IMG/VR virus record: IMGVR_UViG_3300043499_000194 | Span: 1-29,204 of that record | Length of the DNA: 29,204 nt | DNA from: a virus | Strand: one strand, 5' to 3' | Part shown: positions 7,014 to 18,300 of the stretch, one piece after another | Position numbering within the stretch: the first letter of the stretch is position 1 | Layout of the letters: the number at the start of each line of letters is the position of its first letter | Notes under the pieces: model-generated | What the model was told of the DNA's origin: nothing | Database searches by the model: none | What the model saw: only the letters and a program-made list of their open reading frames with translations | Made by a program: the position numbers and the translations under genes

Positions 7014-9328
7014 GCGACAGCTGGGGCGGCGGGCTCGACCCGACGACGCAGGCGATCATCCAGTACCTACTGAGCCAGGGCGGGGCCCAGGCCGCGCCCT
7101 GGCAGGGCGCGGCAGGCGCCGATCAGCTGGGTCAGCTCAGCTTCGGCTTCGACCCCTCGATGATGCAGCAGCAGTCGCTGGGCGGGTTCATCCCTCCGAG
7201 CCAAGACCCTGAGGACGCAGGCACGCTCGAGGAGGCCGGGCGCCAGGGCAACTACCTACAGGACTTCATGGACCTCAGCAGCGACCCGATGATCGCTGCG
7301 CTGATGGGCGCCGGGTCGTTCGCTGGTGACTCCTTCGCGCCCACGGTGGAGCGCGAGCTGATCGCCCGCCCGGCCACGCAGCAGTTCAACCAGTGGCTGA
7401 CCAACGCCCAGGCGGGCGAGGTCTCCTTCGAGGGCATCGTCGCCCAGGCGGTGCAGGCCGGTCGCTCGCCGCGCACCGCGGTGAGCCAGATGCGCCAGCT
7501 CATCCAGCAGGCCGATGCCAACGCAGCCACGGACAACCCCGACCCCGATCTGCAGGCCCAGGCGGATGCCATCCGCTCGTTCCTGCCGCCGTCGTTCCAG
7601 TACGACTCGGCCGGTGAGCCGCTGACCGGTGACGCCGCGATCAACTGGCAGTCGGCCTTCGACGACGCCGACGATCTGGTCAAGCCGTACCAGGAGGAGC
7701 AGCAGACCCAGCCCGGCCCGATCGGTGCGACCTACGACCAGGACGGCAACCAGACCTCGAGCGGCGGCACGATCATCGTCGGGCCCGACGGGCAGTTCTA
7801 CCGCGAGACCACCACCGAGTCGCCGCTGGCCGAGAAGTACCGCGAGCTCGGCATCCCCCTGCCGACGGAACAGTACGAGGCGGGCGACCTGCTCGGCGCC
7901 GAGTGGCAGCAGGCCAACCAGGCTTACCTCGACAACGAGCCGCAGATGGACGAGGCCTATCAGCAGCTGCTCAGTGACCGTGACCGGGCGCTCTCCAACG
8001 CCACCGGCGACAACCTCAGCCAGAGCGACGTCTTCCGCATGGACTCGATGGACAATGCCGCTACGCACGCAGTCGGCGCTGCGCCCACGCAACAGCAGCA
8101 GCAGCAGCAGACCACGGACCAGTCGAGCAACAGCGCGGCCGGACGCCTGAACAGCGTTGCCACGGCCGTATCGCCCATCGCTGGGCCGACCAGTGCGTGG
8201 TTCCAAGATATGTGGACCGGTGGTCCGGCGGCACACGATGCCGCAGCCGGGGGCACCGACCTCTACGGGGCGCCTGCGGAGAACCCGGTCAACAACGCGA
8301 TCTCCACCGGGGTGAACAGCTTCCTCGACTGGCTGATGACCGGCAAGGACCGCGACCCCGCGGCAGCGGCCGTGGTCGACCCGCAGACCGGCCTCGACGC
8401 TGGCGGGTTCCAGCCACCCCCGGCGCAGAACGCCGAGGACCTCATCCCCGGCAGCGTGCCATGGCTGCTCAGCCAGACGACGGGATTCCAGGGCAACCCC
8501 AACGCGGCGGGGCATCGCCAGGCGCCGACGCCAGGCACCCCGATGCCAGCGCTGAACACCGACGACCTGGCCGCGATCTTCGACAACGGCAACGCCGTGG
8601 CTGGTATCGGCGGCGGGGGTGCCGGTGGAGTCGGCGCCCCGCGCACGCTCGCCGACCTGGGCCAGGGCCAGGCTCCACCACGCCCACCGGTCGACGCCAA
8701 CACGCTGGCGATGCTGCAGCAGATGCTGAGCCCGCAGGACCAGCGCATCAGCGACTTCGAGACCCAGCGGGCGGCGCAGTTCGGCACCACCCCGGACCAG
8801 CGCGTCAGCGACTTCGAGACCCAGCGGGCGGCGCAGTTCGCCACGCCACAAACCTCCAACGCCTCGACGCGCACCGGGCCCGAGCCCTCCGAGGGAGCGA
8901 CTCAGCCCCGTGGGCTGTCGATGCTGTGGCCCGGTGGCGAGCAGCGCCAGCGCCAGCCCGCCACCCAGGAGTCGACCAACGTGATGCTGCGGATGCTGTT
9001 CGGGATGGATGAACCGGAACCGCCGACCGGGACCAGCGGGCCCAAGCGGGGTCAGGGCCAGGGCGGCAACGGCAAGCGGCGCTTCGGGGAACACCCGGCC
9101 AGTGCCGTCGACAGCTACCGGCTGGGTCAGCGAGCCAACGCCCGGACGATCAGCCGTGAGATGGCACGCAGCAACGTGAGCGCCAACCGGCAGTACGCCA
9201 GCCTCTATGGCCGCGACTACTGGCAGTCGCGTGGGTACGCCGAGGCGCTGCAATCGCTCGGCGTGACGCCCACGTCGGTCGCTCTAGCCAACCGCACGGG
9301 CGGCGTCAACGCATTGTTCGGTCGCTGA
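7010..9328 (+). CDS. Large Gln/Asp-rich virion protein (putative internal protein)
   Basis: A 772-residue protein. ATG 7010 overlaps the preceding TGA (ATGA). It is acidic and Gln/Asp/Ala/Pro-rich, with seven consecutive Gln at residues 361-367, and no Cys or obvious membrane helix. Residues 577-614 are a tandem 19-residue duplication based on DQRISDFETQRAAQF. The C-terminus is quite different: basic, with YRLGQRANARTISREMARSN followed by RQYASLYGRDYWQSRGYAEA, and is likely a folded or assembly-related part. It lies directly upstream of the giant protein, with its stop overlapping that start. I know no family for it. The most economical reading is a second large internal virion protein accompanying the giant one, but a scaffold or adaptor for it is also possible. 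Confidence 0.72.
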   Translation: MSDSWGGGLDPTTQAIIQYLLSQGGAQAAPWQGAAGADQLGQLSFGFDPSMMQQQSLGGFIPPSQDPEDAGTLEEAGRQGNYLQDFMDLSSDPMIAALMGAGSFAGDSFAPTVERELIARPATQQFNQWLTNAQAGEVSFEGIVAQAVQAGRSPRTAVSQMRQLIQQADANAATDNPDPDLQAQADAIRSFLPPSFQYDSAGEPLTGDAAINWQSAFDDADDLVKPYQEEQQTQPGPIGATYDQDGNQTSSGGTIIVGPDGQFYRETTTESPLAEKYRELGIPLPTEQYEAGDLLGAEWQQANQAYLDNEPQMDEAYQQLLSDRDRALSNATGDNLSQSDVFRMDSMDNAATHAVGAAPTQQQQQQQTTDQSSNSAAGRLNSVATAVSPIAGPTSAWFQDMWTGGPAAHDAAAGGTDLYGAPAENPVNNAISTGVNSFLDWLMTGKDRDPAAAAVVDPQTGLDAGGFQPPPAQNAEDLIPGSVPWLLSQTTGFQGNPNAAGHRQAPTPGTPMPALNTDDLAAIFDNGNAVAGIGGGGAGGVGAPRTLADLGQGQAPPRPPVDANTLAMLQQMLSPQDQRISDFETQRAAQFGTTPDQRVSDFETQRAAQFATPQTSNASTRTGPEPSEGATQPRGLSMLWPGGEQRQRQPATQESTNVMLRMLFGMDEPEPPTGTSGPKRGQGQGGNGKRRFGEHPASAVDSYRLGQRANARTISREMARSNVSANRQYASLYGRDYWQSRGYAEALQSLGVTPTSVALANRTGGVNALFGR
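8090..8110 (+). repeat. CAG trinucleotide repeat (poly-Gln)
   Basis: CAA followed by six CAG codons gives a seven-Gln run within the 772-residue gene. The near-identical codons suggest replication slippage, unlike the mixed codons in the neighbouring poly-Gly run. Confidence 0.9.
8738..8851 (+). repeat. Tandem duplication of a 57-base unit (19 codons)
   Basis: Unit one (8738-8794) and unit two (8795-8851) are adjacent and almost identical until the last dozen bases. They encode DQRISDFETQRAAQFGTTP and DQRVSDFETQRAAQFATPQ. Being in frame, the duplication lengthens the protein without disrupting it. The low divergence indicates a recent event or concerted maintenance. Confidence 0.9.
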
Positions 9329-12300
9329 TGGCCAACCTGCAGGAGGTCGTCAACCGGCGCAACCCGGTCACGGTCTACTCCCCGACGCGCGTGCTCTCGG
9401 GGGCGCGTGCGAACGCCGGGACGGCGCGGCGCGTGTTGTCTCAGCGCGCTGCGCCCGCCTGGGCCAGCCAGTCGGCGCAGGGCCCCGCCCCATCGCTCAG
9501 CCTGGGGGGCGGCGGCGCTCCCCAGGCTGCGATGCCGAACACTGCGGGCGCGATGGGCGGCGGCACCAACATCGAGCAGATGCTCGCCCGCGCCCGCCAG
9601 GTCACCGACACCGGCCAGCAGGACCAGGGCGGTGGCGGTGGGCTCGGTGGGTTCCTCGGCAGCGTGGTCAACAGCGCCCCCGGTCGCGTGGCGATGGGCG
9701 CGCTGACCGCCCTCGACTATCCGCGGCGCATCGTGGCCTCGGGTGTGCAGGAGGCCGCTGATGCCTTCAATGGTGGCGACGCCAGCTGGGACGACTTCGT
9801 CAGCCAGGTGCACGAGGGCATCGGCTTCGGTGACATCCTCGGCTCGACCGGCAACATCTGGCTCGACCGCGGGCTCGGCTTCATCGGCGACGTCGCCCTC
9901 GACCCGCTGACCTACGTCGCCGGGGCGGGCGTGCTCGCCAACGCTGGGCGTGAGGGACGTGCTGGGCTAGCGGCACGGGTGCTCGAGCTCGGCATGGGCG
10001 AAGACCTCAGCCAGCGCGTCGGCAAGCTCGGCATCCACGCCCTGTCCGATGCCGAGCGCGATGTCGTTCGCCGCGGGATGATCGACGCGGGCGGCACGCT
10101 CGCCAAGGGCGCCGACAAGATCAAGGACGCCGGGTACTACTTCCGCTTCCCGTTCACCGAGCGCCCCTTCCGCCTGCCCGGCTCGGCGATCCCCGACCGC
10201 CTGATCGGCGGCACCGCGGCACGCGCCCGCATGGGTATCGCTACCTCCCCGCTCGGTGGGTGGCTGCGTCACCGCAACGCGGATGAGGTGATGGTGCAGG
10301 CGCTCGACCGGCTGGTGGCAGGCAAGGGCCCGCTGTCGGTCGGCGCCGCGGGCGAGGCCTACAACTGGTACCAGGCCTTCCGTCTCGGCATGAACATGAG
10401 CCAGCAGGAAGCCAACGCTGCGCTCAAGTCGATGATCGACGCCCACGGCATCGAGGGCCTGCGCGGGATGGTCGACGTCGCCGAGCGCGAGGGCGGCACG
10501 GCGATCAACGGCTACTTCGACCGCATGGCCAAGGTCATGGAGGACATGGGCATCAACCACGGCCGGGTCAAGCCCGACGTGGCAGGCGAGGGCATCCACT
10601 ACGTCCCCCACTACTACACCGATCAGGGCAAGGAGTTCCTCGGCAAGCAGACGGCGACGTCCAAGGCGATGGCCGAGACCTTCGGTGCCGGGCACAGCCT
10701 CGAGGACTACTCGCCCTCGCTGATGAAGCGCCACTTCGTCGGGCGCTCCGAGCCCTACAAGATCAACGGGCAGGACTTCAACATCCGCACCGGCACCATC
10801 GACGAGATCAATGCCGAGTTCCGGCGGGTGACCGGTGAGCAGTACGACCTGCTCGAGACCGACTTCACCAAGATCGCGGCCCGCTACGGCGCCTCGGTCG
10901 GCGAGGACGTCGGCACGATGACCGCGGTCCAGCGACTGCTCAAGAGCAAGTCGGGGATGCTGCGCAGCCGTGAGGACCACGAGGTGCTCAAGGAGTTGGT
11001 CGACGACGCCAAGACCAAGCTCGCCACCGAGAACAAGAAGTCCGAGCTCGACGAGGCGCTCAACCACATCGGCCACGAGATCGGGGTCATCACCGAGGAG
11101 ATCTCGCGGCGCACCCACGTCGCCACGGATGCGCTGACGCCGCGGCTGCAGGGGGTCATCGACGAGCTCAGCTCGCTGGGACAGGACGCACAGTTCCGCC
11201 TGACCCACGCCCTCGATACCGACAGCGAGCTGGCCCGTGCGGCGGGGGTTACCTCGCTCGGTGGCCAGACAAACCCCTACGGGCAGCTGCGTGCTGCCCT
11301 CGACGCCGAGCGGGCCCGTGCCCTCGACTCGATCAACCGCCTCGCCGCCGAGCACGTCAGCCTGCAGCGCAACGCCCAGCTGCAGCGCTCCGCCCTGCTC
11401 TCTGAGCTCGCCCGCACGCCGACCGCAGCGTTCGCCCTCGACGCGCCCCGCTACTTCGGAGACCTGCAGCGCTATCAGCAGCTGTCACGCCAGCTCGCCG
11501 AAGCCCACCGCGACGCCGACGCGATGGACTCGCTGCAGGGGCTGCTGATCGACGCTGCCACCAAGGCCGACCGGGCTCGTGGGCTGGCCGAGAACGACGC
11601 CTTCCTCACTCAGTTCATCCCTGGCCCCGAGGGGGTGGCAGCCCAGCCGACACGCGAGATCGTCGGCTGGGCCCCGGCGTACCAGGACCCGCGCATGTCC
11701 ACCGAGGCGATCTACGGCCGGGCCAACACCGACCGCGCCAAGATGCTCACCGACGACTACGCCCTGGCCAACAGCGAGATCCAGATCTCGCCTGAGTTCG
11801 AGTCGGTGCGCCGGGAGTACGAGACCAAGCTGACCGACATCCGGGCGCAGTCCCAGCGCGTGTCGGAGGCTCGGCTCAAGGTCGAGCGGGCGCACCAGAC
11901 GGCAGCACCACAGCTGCAGGGCGCACGCCAGAAGATCGAGGGCCTCGAAGTGGTGCGGGCGGGCAAGCTGCTCGACCTCGAGAGCCTCGACGGCGTGTCG
12001 GGGGTCAACGAGGAGCGCCTGCGCCTGCGCAACGAGCTGCGCGAGTTCGACGCCGGTCCGCTGGCTACCGCCCGCGCCGACTACGACGAGCTGCGCGCCC
12101 CGCTGACCCAGGCCAAGACCGATCTCGAAGCGCAGGGCCAGGCGCTGGCCCGCCAGCAGAACCAGCTGCTCGAGATCGCTCGGCGGATGGACGACGAGAT
12201 GTACTACTCGGGCGCCCGCCAGCCCGAGGCCGCAGTCATCCAGATGCAGAACGTGCCCGCGCGTTCGATGAGCCCCGAGGAGCACGCTCGGGCCCGCGCC

Positions 12301-15300
12301 CTGCTCGACGCCGACACCAAGGCGCACGCGGCCGCGGAACGCAACGGGCGGCTGGCTCGTGCACGGGCGGCACGCACCGCCGACACCGCCGAGCTCGAGC
12401 AGGTCGACTCTCAGCTGCGCTCGATGGTCGAGGGCTGGACGGCACCCGACTCGGGGCGCACCTACCAGTCCACGCTCGTCGACGAAGACGGCAACATCGT
12501 GCTGCGCGACACCAACGAGCGGGCCAACTACGAGGAGGCGCTCAACCGCGACGAGGCGCAGCGCAACTTCGACTACGCCCAGAACGAGCTCGACGCCCGG
12601 CGCGCCGAGCTGCATGCCGGTGACGTCGACGAGACCTTCGAGGGCGGGGCGCGCGAGGAGCTGATGGCTCGCATCCATCAGCTCGAGGCCAAGGTCGAGA
12701 CCTTCGCCGACCAGCGCGACCAGCTCAACGCCAGGATCGCCCGGCGCCAGCGCCAGGGCGCCTTCTACCCCGACGTCGAGGGCACGCAGAACCGCATTGC
12801 TCGCGCCTACGCCCTCGCCGACCGCAAGGCCCGCCTCGCCAAGCGCATCCGCCGGGCCACCTCGATCACCGAGCGGGTTGACCCCGGCTACCGCTCGCGC
12901 TCGCTGCGGATCGCTGCGATCACCGAGGACCTCGCCGAGTACGACGCCTCGGTGGTGGCCGAGCGCACCGTGACGGCAGCCAACATCCAGCGAGAGTCCG
13001 CAGCCGCCGCCGCGCGCACCGCAGCCGAGACCAACCTCGCTCGCCCGCACATCTTCGAGGCCGAGACCCGGCGCATCGCCGACCGCGAGGCGCGCCAGCT
13101 CGGTCGGCGCTCGTCGCTCGTCGGGTTCATCCCGGAGTGGGGTGAGGTGGCACCGCTCGATGTCGACTCGATGGGGCTGCGTGCCTTCACCCCCGAGGAG
13201 CGGCTGCAGTGGGAGCACGCCCGAGCCCTCGTGTCCGAGGCCGAGAACTTCCCTGGTGGTCGGCGCAACGACATCGTCAAGGCGGCGCAGGCACGCATCG
13301 ACGAGCTGCGTCCCAAGATCGGCTACGGCGAGGGTGCCTACGACTACAACATCACGCAGACCGACTACGGCGACCTGCGTCAGGCGGCGGACGAGATCGA
13401 CGCCAGCCGCCGTGCCTTCTCGGCCACCCCCGAGGAGCGCAAGCTGATCGACGCCCCGATCAACCTGCGTGGCCAGGGTGGTGACACCTCGATCGCTCGG
13501 CGTGGGCGGCGGGCCCGGCGCATGGCGCGCTGGATCGACAAGCGCGTGCTGCCCGAGCTCGAACAGCGCGGCGCGATCGGTCCGGGGTCCGAGCTGCTCG
13601 GGCGCGCCGACGTCGCCGCGCACTACCGCGGGCTGATGGCCAAGCTGCAGGGTGCGCTGAACATGAAGGGCCGCGAGGCCACGATGTTCTCGATCGCTGC
13701 TGTCGAGCAGGCCTCGGCTGACCTCAACCGGCTGAGCGAGATCATGCTGCGCTACCGGCGGGCCCTCGAGAGTGGACTCGAGCCTTCGCCCTCGCTCGGT
13801 GCGTTCATCACCGAGCGCGTGTACAAGCGCGAGACGGACGCGCTGGTCAAGGAGATCGCCGAGGGCGACCGGCGCCTCGCCGCGCGCGCCACGTCGGGGC
13901 GCACGGCCAAGGCCCGCGCCAAGCTCGCCGCCAGCCTGGCGGCGGAAGACAAGGCCCTGCCCGAGCGGCTGTCGGGCGACATGATCAGCGCCGAGGAGGC
14001 AGCAGAGATCCGTCACCTCGCCAAGGAGGCGGCGTACAAGGACGCCATCAAGCGCGACCGTGCGGTGATCGACGAGATCGAGCAGCGCCGCGCGATCGGC
14101 GACTTCTCCTCCGACGACAAGGCCACCCGCACCCGCGCCCGCAACCGCATCGCCCGCAACACCCGCGAGCTCACCCGGCACCAGGCGCTGCCGATCCACA
14201 CCGGGCTCGTCTCCGACGTCGTCGACAACGTGGCGGCGACGATCGACAACGCCATCGTCGAGCTCGACAACTCGGTGTCGGGCCTCAACGACGTGCGCTC
14301 CACGATGGGCAGCGCCAGCCGCATCAACGAGAAGTTGAACTCGCTGCGCGCCCAGCACGCGCAGACCGAGGGCTGGGTGGCGTCGTACTCAGCCGGGAAC
14401 GATCGCCTCGCCGCAGCCATCAAGCGGGCCGAGGCCAACGGCGAGACGGTGGTGCGCTACCGCCCGACCCAGGCCGACGACTTCATGATGACGATCGAGC
14501 AGGCTGAGGCCGCGCTCGAGTCGGGCAGCGTTCCCGAGTACCTGCACGAGCAGATCCGCCAGGCCATCGCCAAGGCCAAGCGGTCGCGTCGGATGCCTTC
14601 GGGTCCGGTGATGACGGTGCGCGTCGGCGAGAAGGAGGAGCTGCGCACGCAGATCTCCCGACTGCTGGCGATGCGTCGCGGGCCCGGCATCGACCAGGGT
14701 CAGACGCTCGAGCTCGAGCGGGCGACCGAGCGCCTGTCCAAGATCGAGAAGTTCGAGCAGGCCTTCCCCGACGCCGTCGAGGACGTCAACCCCGAGACCG
14801 GCGTGCGCAAGCTGCGCAGCCGTCGCTCCCTGCGCCGCGATGTACAGGAGTCCGAAGTCACCCGCTTCGCCTCCGAGCAAGGTGTGTCGCCACGCGACGT
14901 CATCAGCTCGAAGGTGTTCCGCACCGCCGGGCCCGCGGGCATGGAGACCATGCCGCTCGAGGACGCGCGGGCGATGTGGACGGCCAACACCAAGTCCATC
15001 GCCGAGCGACGGGCTTCGCTCGACACCTACACCGAGCACATCGCCGTGCTCGACGGCACCGCCAACGACGACATCGCCATCACCCGTGCGATCCTCGACG
15101 ACCAGGCCGCGGAGCAGCTGCCCAATCCCGACGACCTCGAGCGCACCATCGCCGAGATCCAGAACCGTGCTGGCGCCGAGACCCGCGCCCTCGATCCCAA
15201 CGAGCAGGTCAGCATGTCCGACCTCGGCGCCGCCATCCGCGGCGAGACCGAGATCGAGGTGGCTCCGGGGCGCGAGCTGACCAAGGAGGAGCAGCTCTCC

Positions 15301-18300
15301 ATCCAGACGCTGCAGGAGCGGGCCAACGCCATCCGCAAGTACGGCCAGATGACCCCCGAGCAGCTGGCCGGGGCGCAGGCCAAGCTGGACGAGAAGCTGC
15401 GCAACGTCGAGCGCTACCGCAACGAGATGGGCGACCGCTTCGACATGGCTGACGCCGCCATCGACGATGGCCAGCGCTACTTCGAGGACCTCGTTGCCGG
15501 GCGGCGCAACCCGACGACGCGCGACGTCGAGCTGATGCGCAACCTGCTCGGCGCCGAGGGCGGTGAGTACGCCGCCACGATGCTGCACAAGCTGAACGAC
15601 CTGCTCGGGCTGAGCTACTCGCCGACGCGCAAGGACCTCGACTTCCTCACCCGCAAGCTCGGTCGCCAGCTACCCCCGCTGCCTGCCGGTGGTTCACGCA
15701 CGCTGCTGATGTCGCGCTACGACCCATCGCCCGAGGATCTGCGGCGACTGTGGGAGGACCTGCGCGACATCCCGGCCGTGCTGCTCGACGAGACGCAGGC
15801 GCAGCAGCGGGTGCAGTGGATGCAGGGCGTGGACGCACTGATCAACCCGAAGGTCCCCGACGCGCCACGCACCCTCAACCCCGATGAGCTGGGCTCGGTG
15901 TTCGCCGAGCTCGAGATGTACTTCAAGGGCACCCAGGTGCTCGAGTCGATGAAGCGTCGCGTGCACGAGCTCGCCGACGAGGGGCTGATGGTCACCGACC
16001 AGGACCTGCGCGGCACGATCGGCCAGGCGCTGGTGAAGTCGGCGCAGGTGCACCGCGACGACGGCATCCAGAACGTCCTCAACATGCTGACCTACCTCGG
16101 GATCAGCTTCCCGGCCAACACGCCGGGGTTCAGCGGCAAGCTGCAGGCGCTGGGCTACTCGATGTCGCGCCAGGACTTCAACGAGGCCACGCTGCGCAGC
16201 TTCGTCGAGAAGCGGATGGGCGAGCTCGGCCTGCCGATCGACTCGACGCTGACCCACCTGCAGACCCAGCGCAAGATCCGCCTGCAGCGCTTGAGGAACA
16301 TGCGCGTCGGACTCGCGGGCACCGTGCGCAACATGCCGCCAGGCCTCGACCCCCGCCAGCTGTTCGAGGAGATCGGACGCTCGGGCGAGAACAGCATCAG
16401 CCACTTCGATGCCGAGCTCGCCCGCTTCAAGGAGATCCAGGTTCCCCGACTCAGCGACGAGGCGATCGAAACCCCCGGCGCCTTCGAGGCACCGGCACAC
16501 CTGGCCGAGATCGTCGCCGAGCGCGAAGCCCGCCTGACCGAGCAGATCGACGAGGCCCGCGCCGCCGGGGACATGGCCAAGGTGGACGAGCTCAGTGCTC
16601 TGCGCGAGCAGCTCGACGGCCGCAACCTCGTCGACCCCGAAGACGAGCCTGCGCTGACCGGTGAGCTCGATCGGGGCCAGCCCGGCCCTGCCACCGGAGC
16701 CCCCGACTACGAGCGCCAGGTCGCCGACGCCGAGGGCGAAGTGGCCGACGCACGCAAGCAGCGAGACCAGGCCTCGGCCCAGCTCGCCGCCGCCCGCACC
16801 GCCAGCGAGGGCGGGCCCAACCCCAACGCGCTGCGCAACCCGGACACGCCCGAGGGTCTGCTGTCCGCGGCTGAGATCATCTCGCGCAACCAGGAGATCA
16901 CCCGCCTCGCCGGGACCATGCCCCAGGACCAGTACGACAAGCTGGTCCACGACTGGGAGGTGGAAGTCGGCCAGAAGATCTGGCGGGGCGAGCCCCCCGA
17001 GTCGATCGACGCGGCGCGTGATGCACTCAGTGAGGAGGGTGGCTTCGGCGATCAGGCGCTGGAAGCAGCGCAGTCCAAGCTGAACCAGGCCGAGCTCGCC
17101 CTGTCCGAGGCCGAGTCCAAGGTGGTCCGCCTGCGCCGTGACGGCGCTGCCACCCTGTCGGCGCCCGAGACCCCGGCCGAGCCGCTCGGTCAGGTCGATC
17201 AGGTCGCCCGCGACACCGACCCCGACGAGGCGCTGACCTTCGACCAGGCCGACGCCGAGTACCGCAACGCCCTCAGCACCGTGGAAGGGTCAGAGGACCC
17301 GCAGGAGGCCGCTCACGCAGCCGCACGGGCCCGCAAGATGGCAGACCTGCGTGCCCGCCTCTGGCCCGCACGCGAGGCCGAGCTCAAGGGACAGCGCAAC
17401 CAGCTGATCCTCGAGCACCTCGGGCGCGTGCCGGTCGAGGACCGCACCGTGATCCCCAAGGACACGGTGACGTGGGAGTGGACGCAGGTCGTCACCAAGG
17501 GGGTGCCGAACCAGCGGATGATTCGTCGCTCGCTCGGCACGGGGCGGGCCAACCGCATCGTCGCTGACGTCACCGGCCTCGCTTCGACGGCTGGTGGCCC
17601 GTTCCGTCGCGACACCCTGCCGACAGCAGCGGCGCGCATCGGCGAGCGCATGGCCCCGGCCGAGGAGGTGCGCCAGACGATGCTCGAAGCGGCGCGTACC
17701 GCGGACGTGGAGCGGGCCGAGATCGAGGGCACGCTCGCTGCCTACGACGGACGCGACCCGCGCGCCGAGCTCGCCCGCCTGGCCCGCGAGCGCGCCGAGG
17801 CGAAGGCTGCCATCGCCAGGCTGCCGGGCGAGGAGATCGCCGAGCGTCGCACCGCCGAGCTCAACGAGCAGCTCGCCGTCAACCAGGCCGACGCCCAGGA
17901 CACCGCAGCCACGATCAACGACGCCCTGCTCGCCCGCAGCGCCGAGCTCACCGAGGCACAGCAGCGCTACACCGAGAACCTGGCGACGGTCAACCGTGAC
18001 CTGGCCGAGACCCGCACGCGCATCGCCAACTACCGCGCCGCCGCCGAGGCCCGCACGTCCGAGGCCAACAAGATGCGGGCCACGCTCGAGTACCAGGGCA
18101 TCAGCCACGCTGACCTGACCTCGCACCTGTCCGACCTACGCGAGCTCAACGCCTCGCGCGCCGCGCTGCCCGACCCCGCCGACCAGGCCGACATCGACAT
18201 GATCGCTGCGCTGCTGGACAACGCCGCCGAGCAGTCGGCCAGCCTGACCCAGCTCGAGGGACGCAAGGTCGACTTCACCCAGCAGCTCGCCGACTTCAAG

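Noticed and set aside
11485-14358. 957-residue open frame on the minus strand inside the giant gene
   Set aside because: It is antisense to a well-supported coding frame. High GC with GC-rich third positions removes stop codons from the opposite strand. Its translation is Leu/Gly/Val/Arg-rich without domain motifs.
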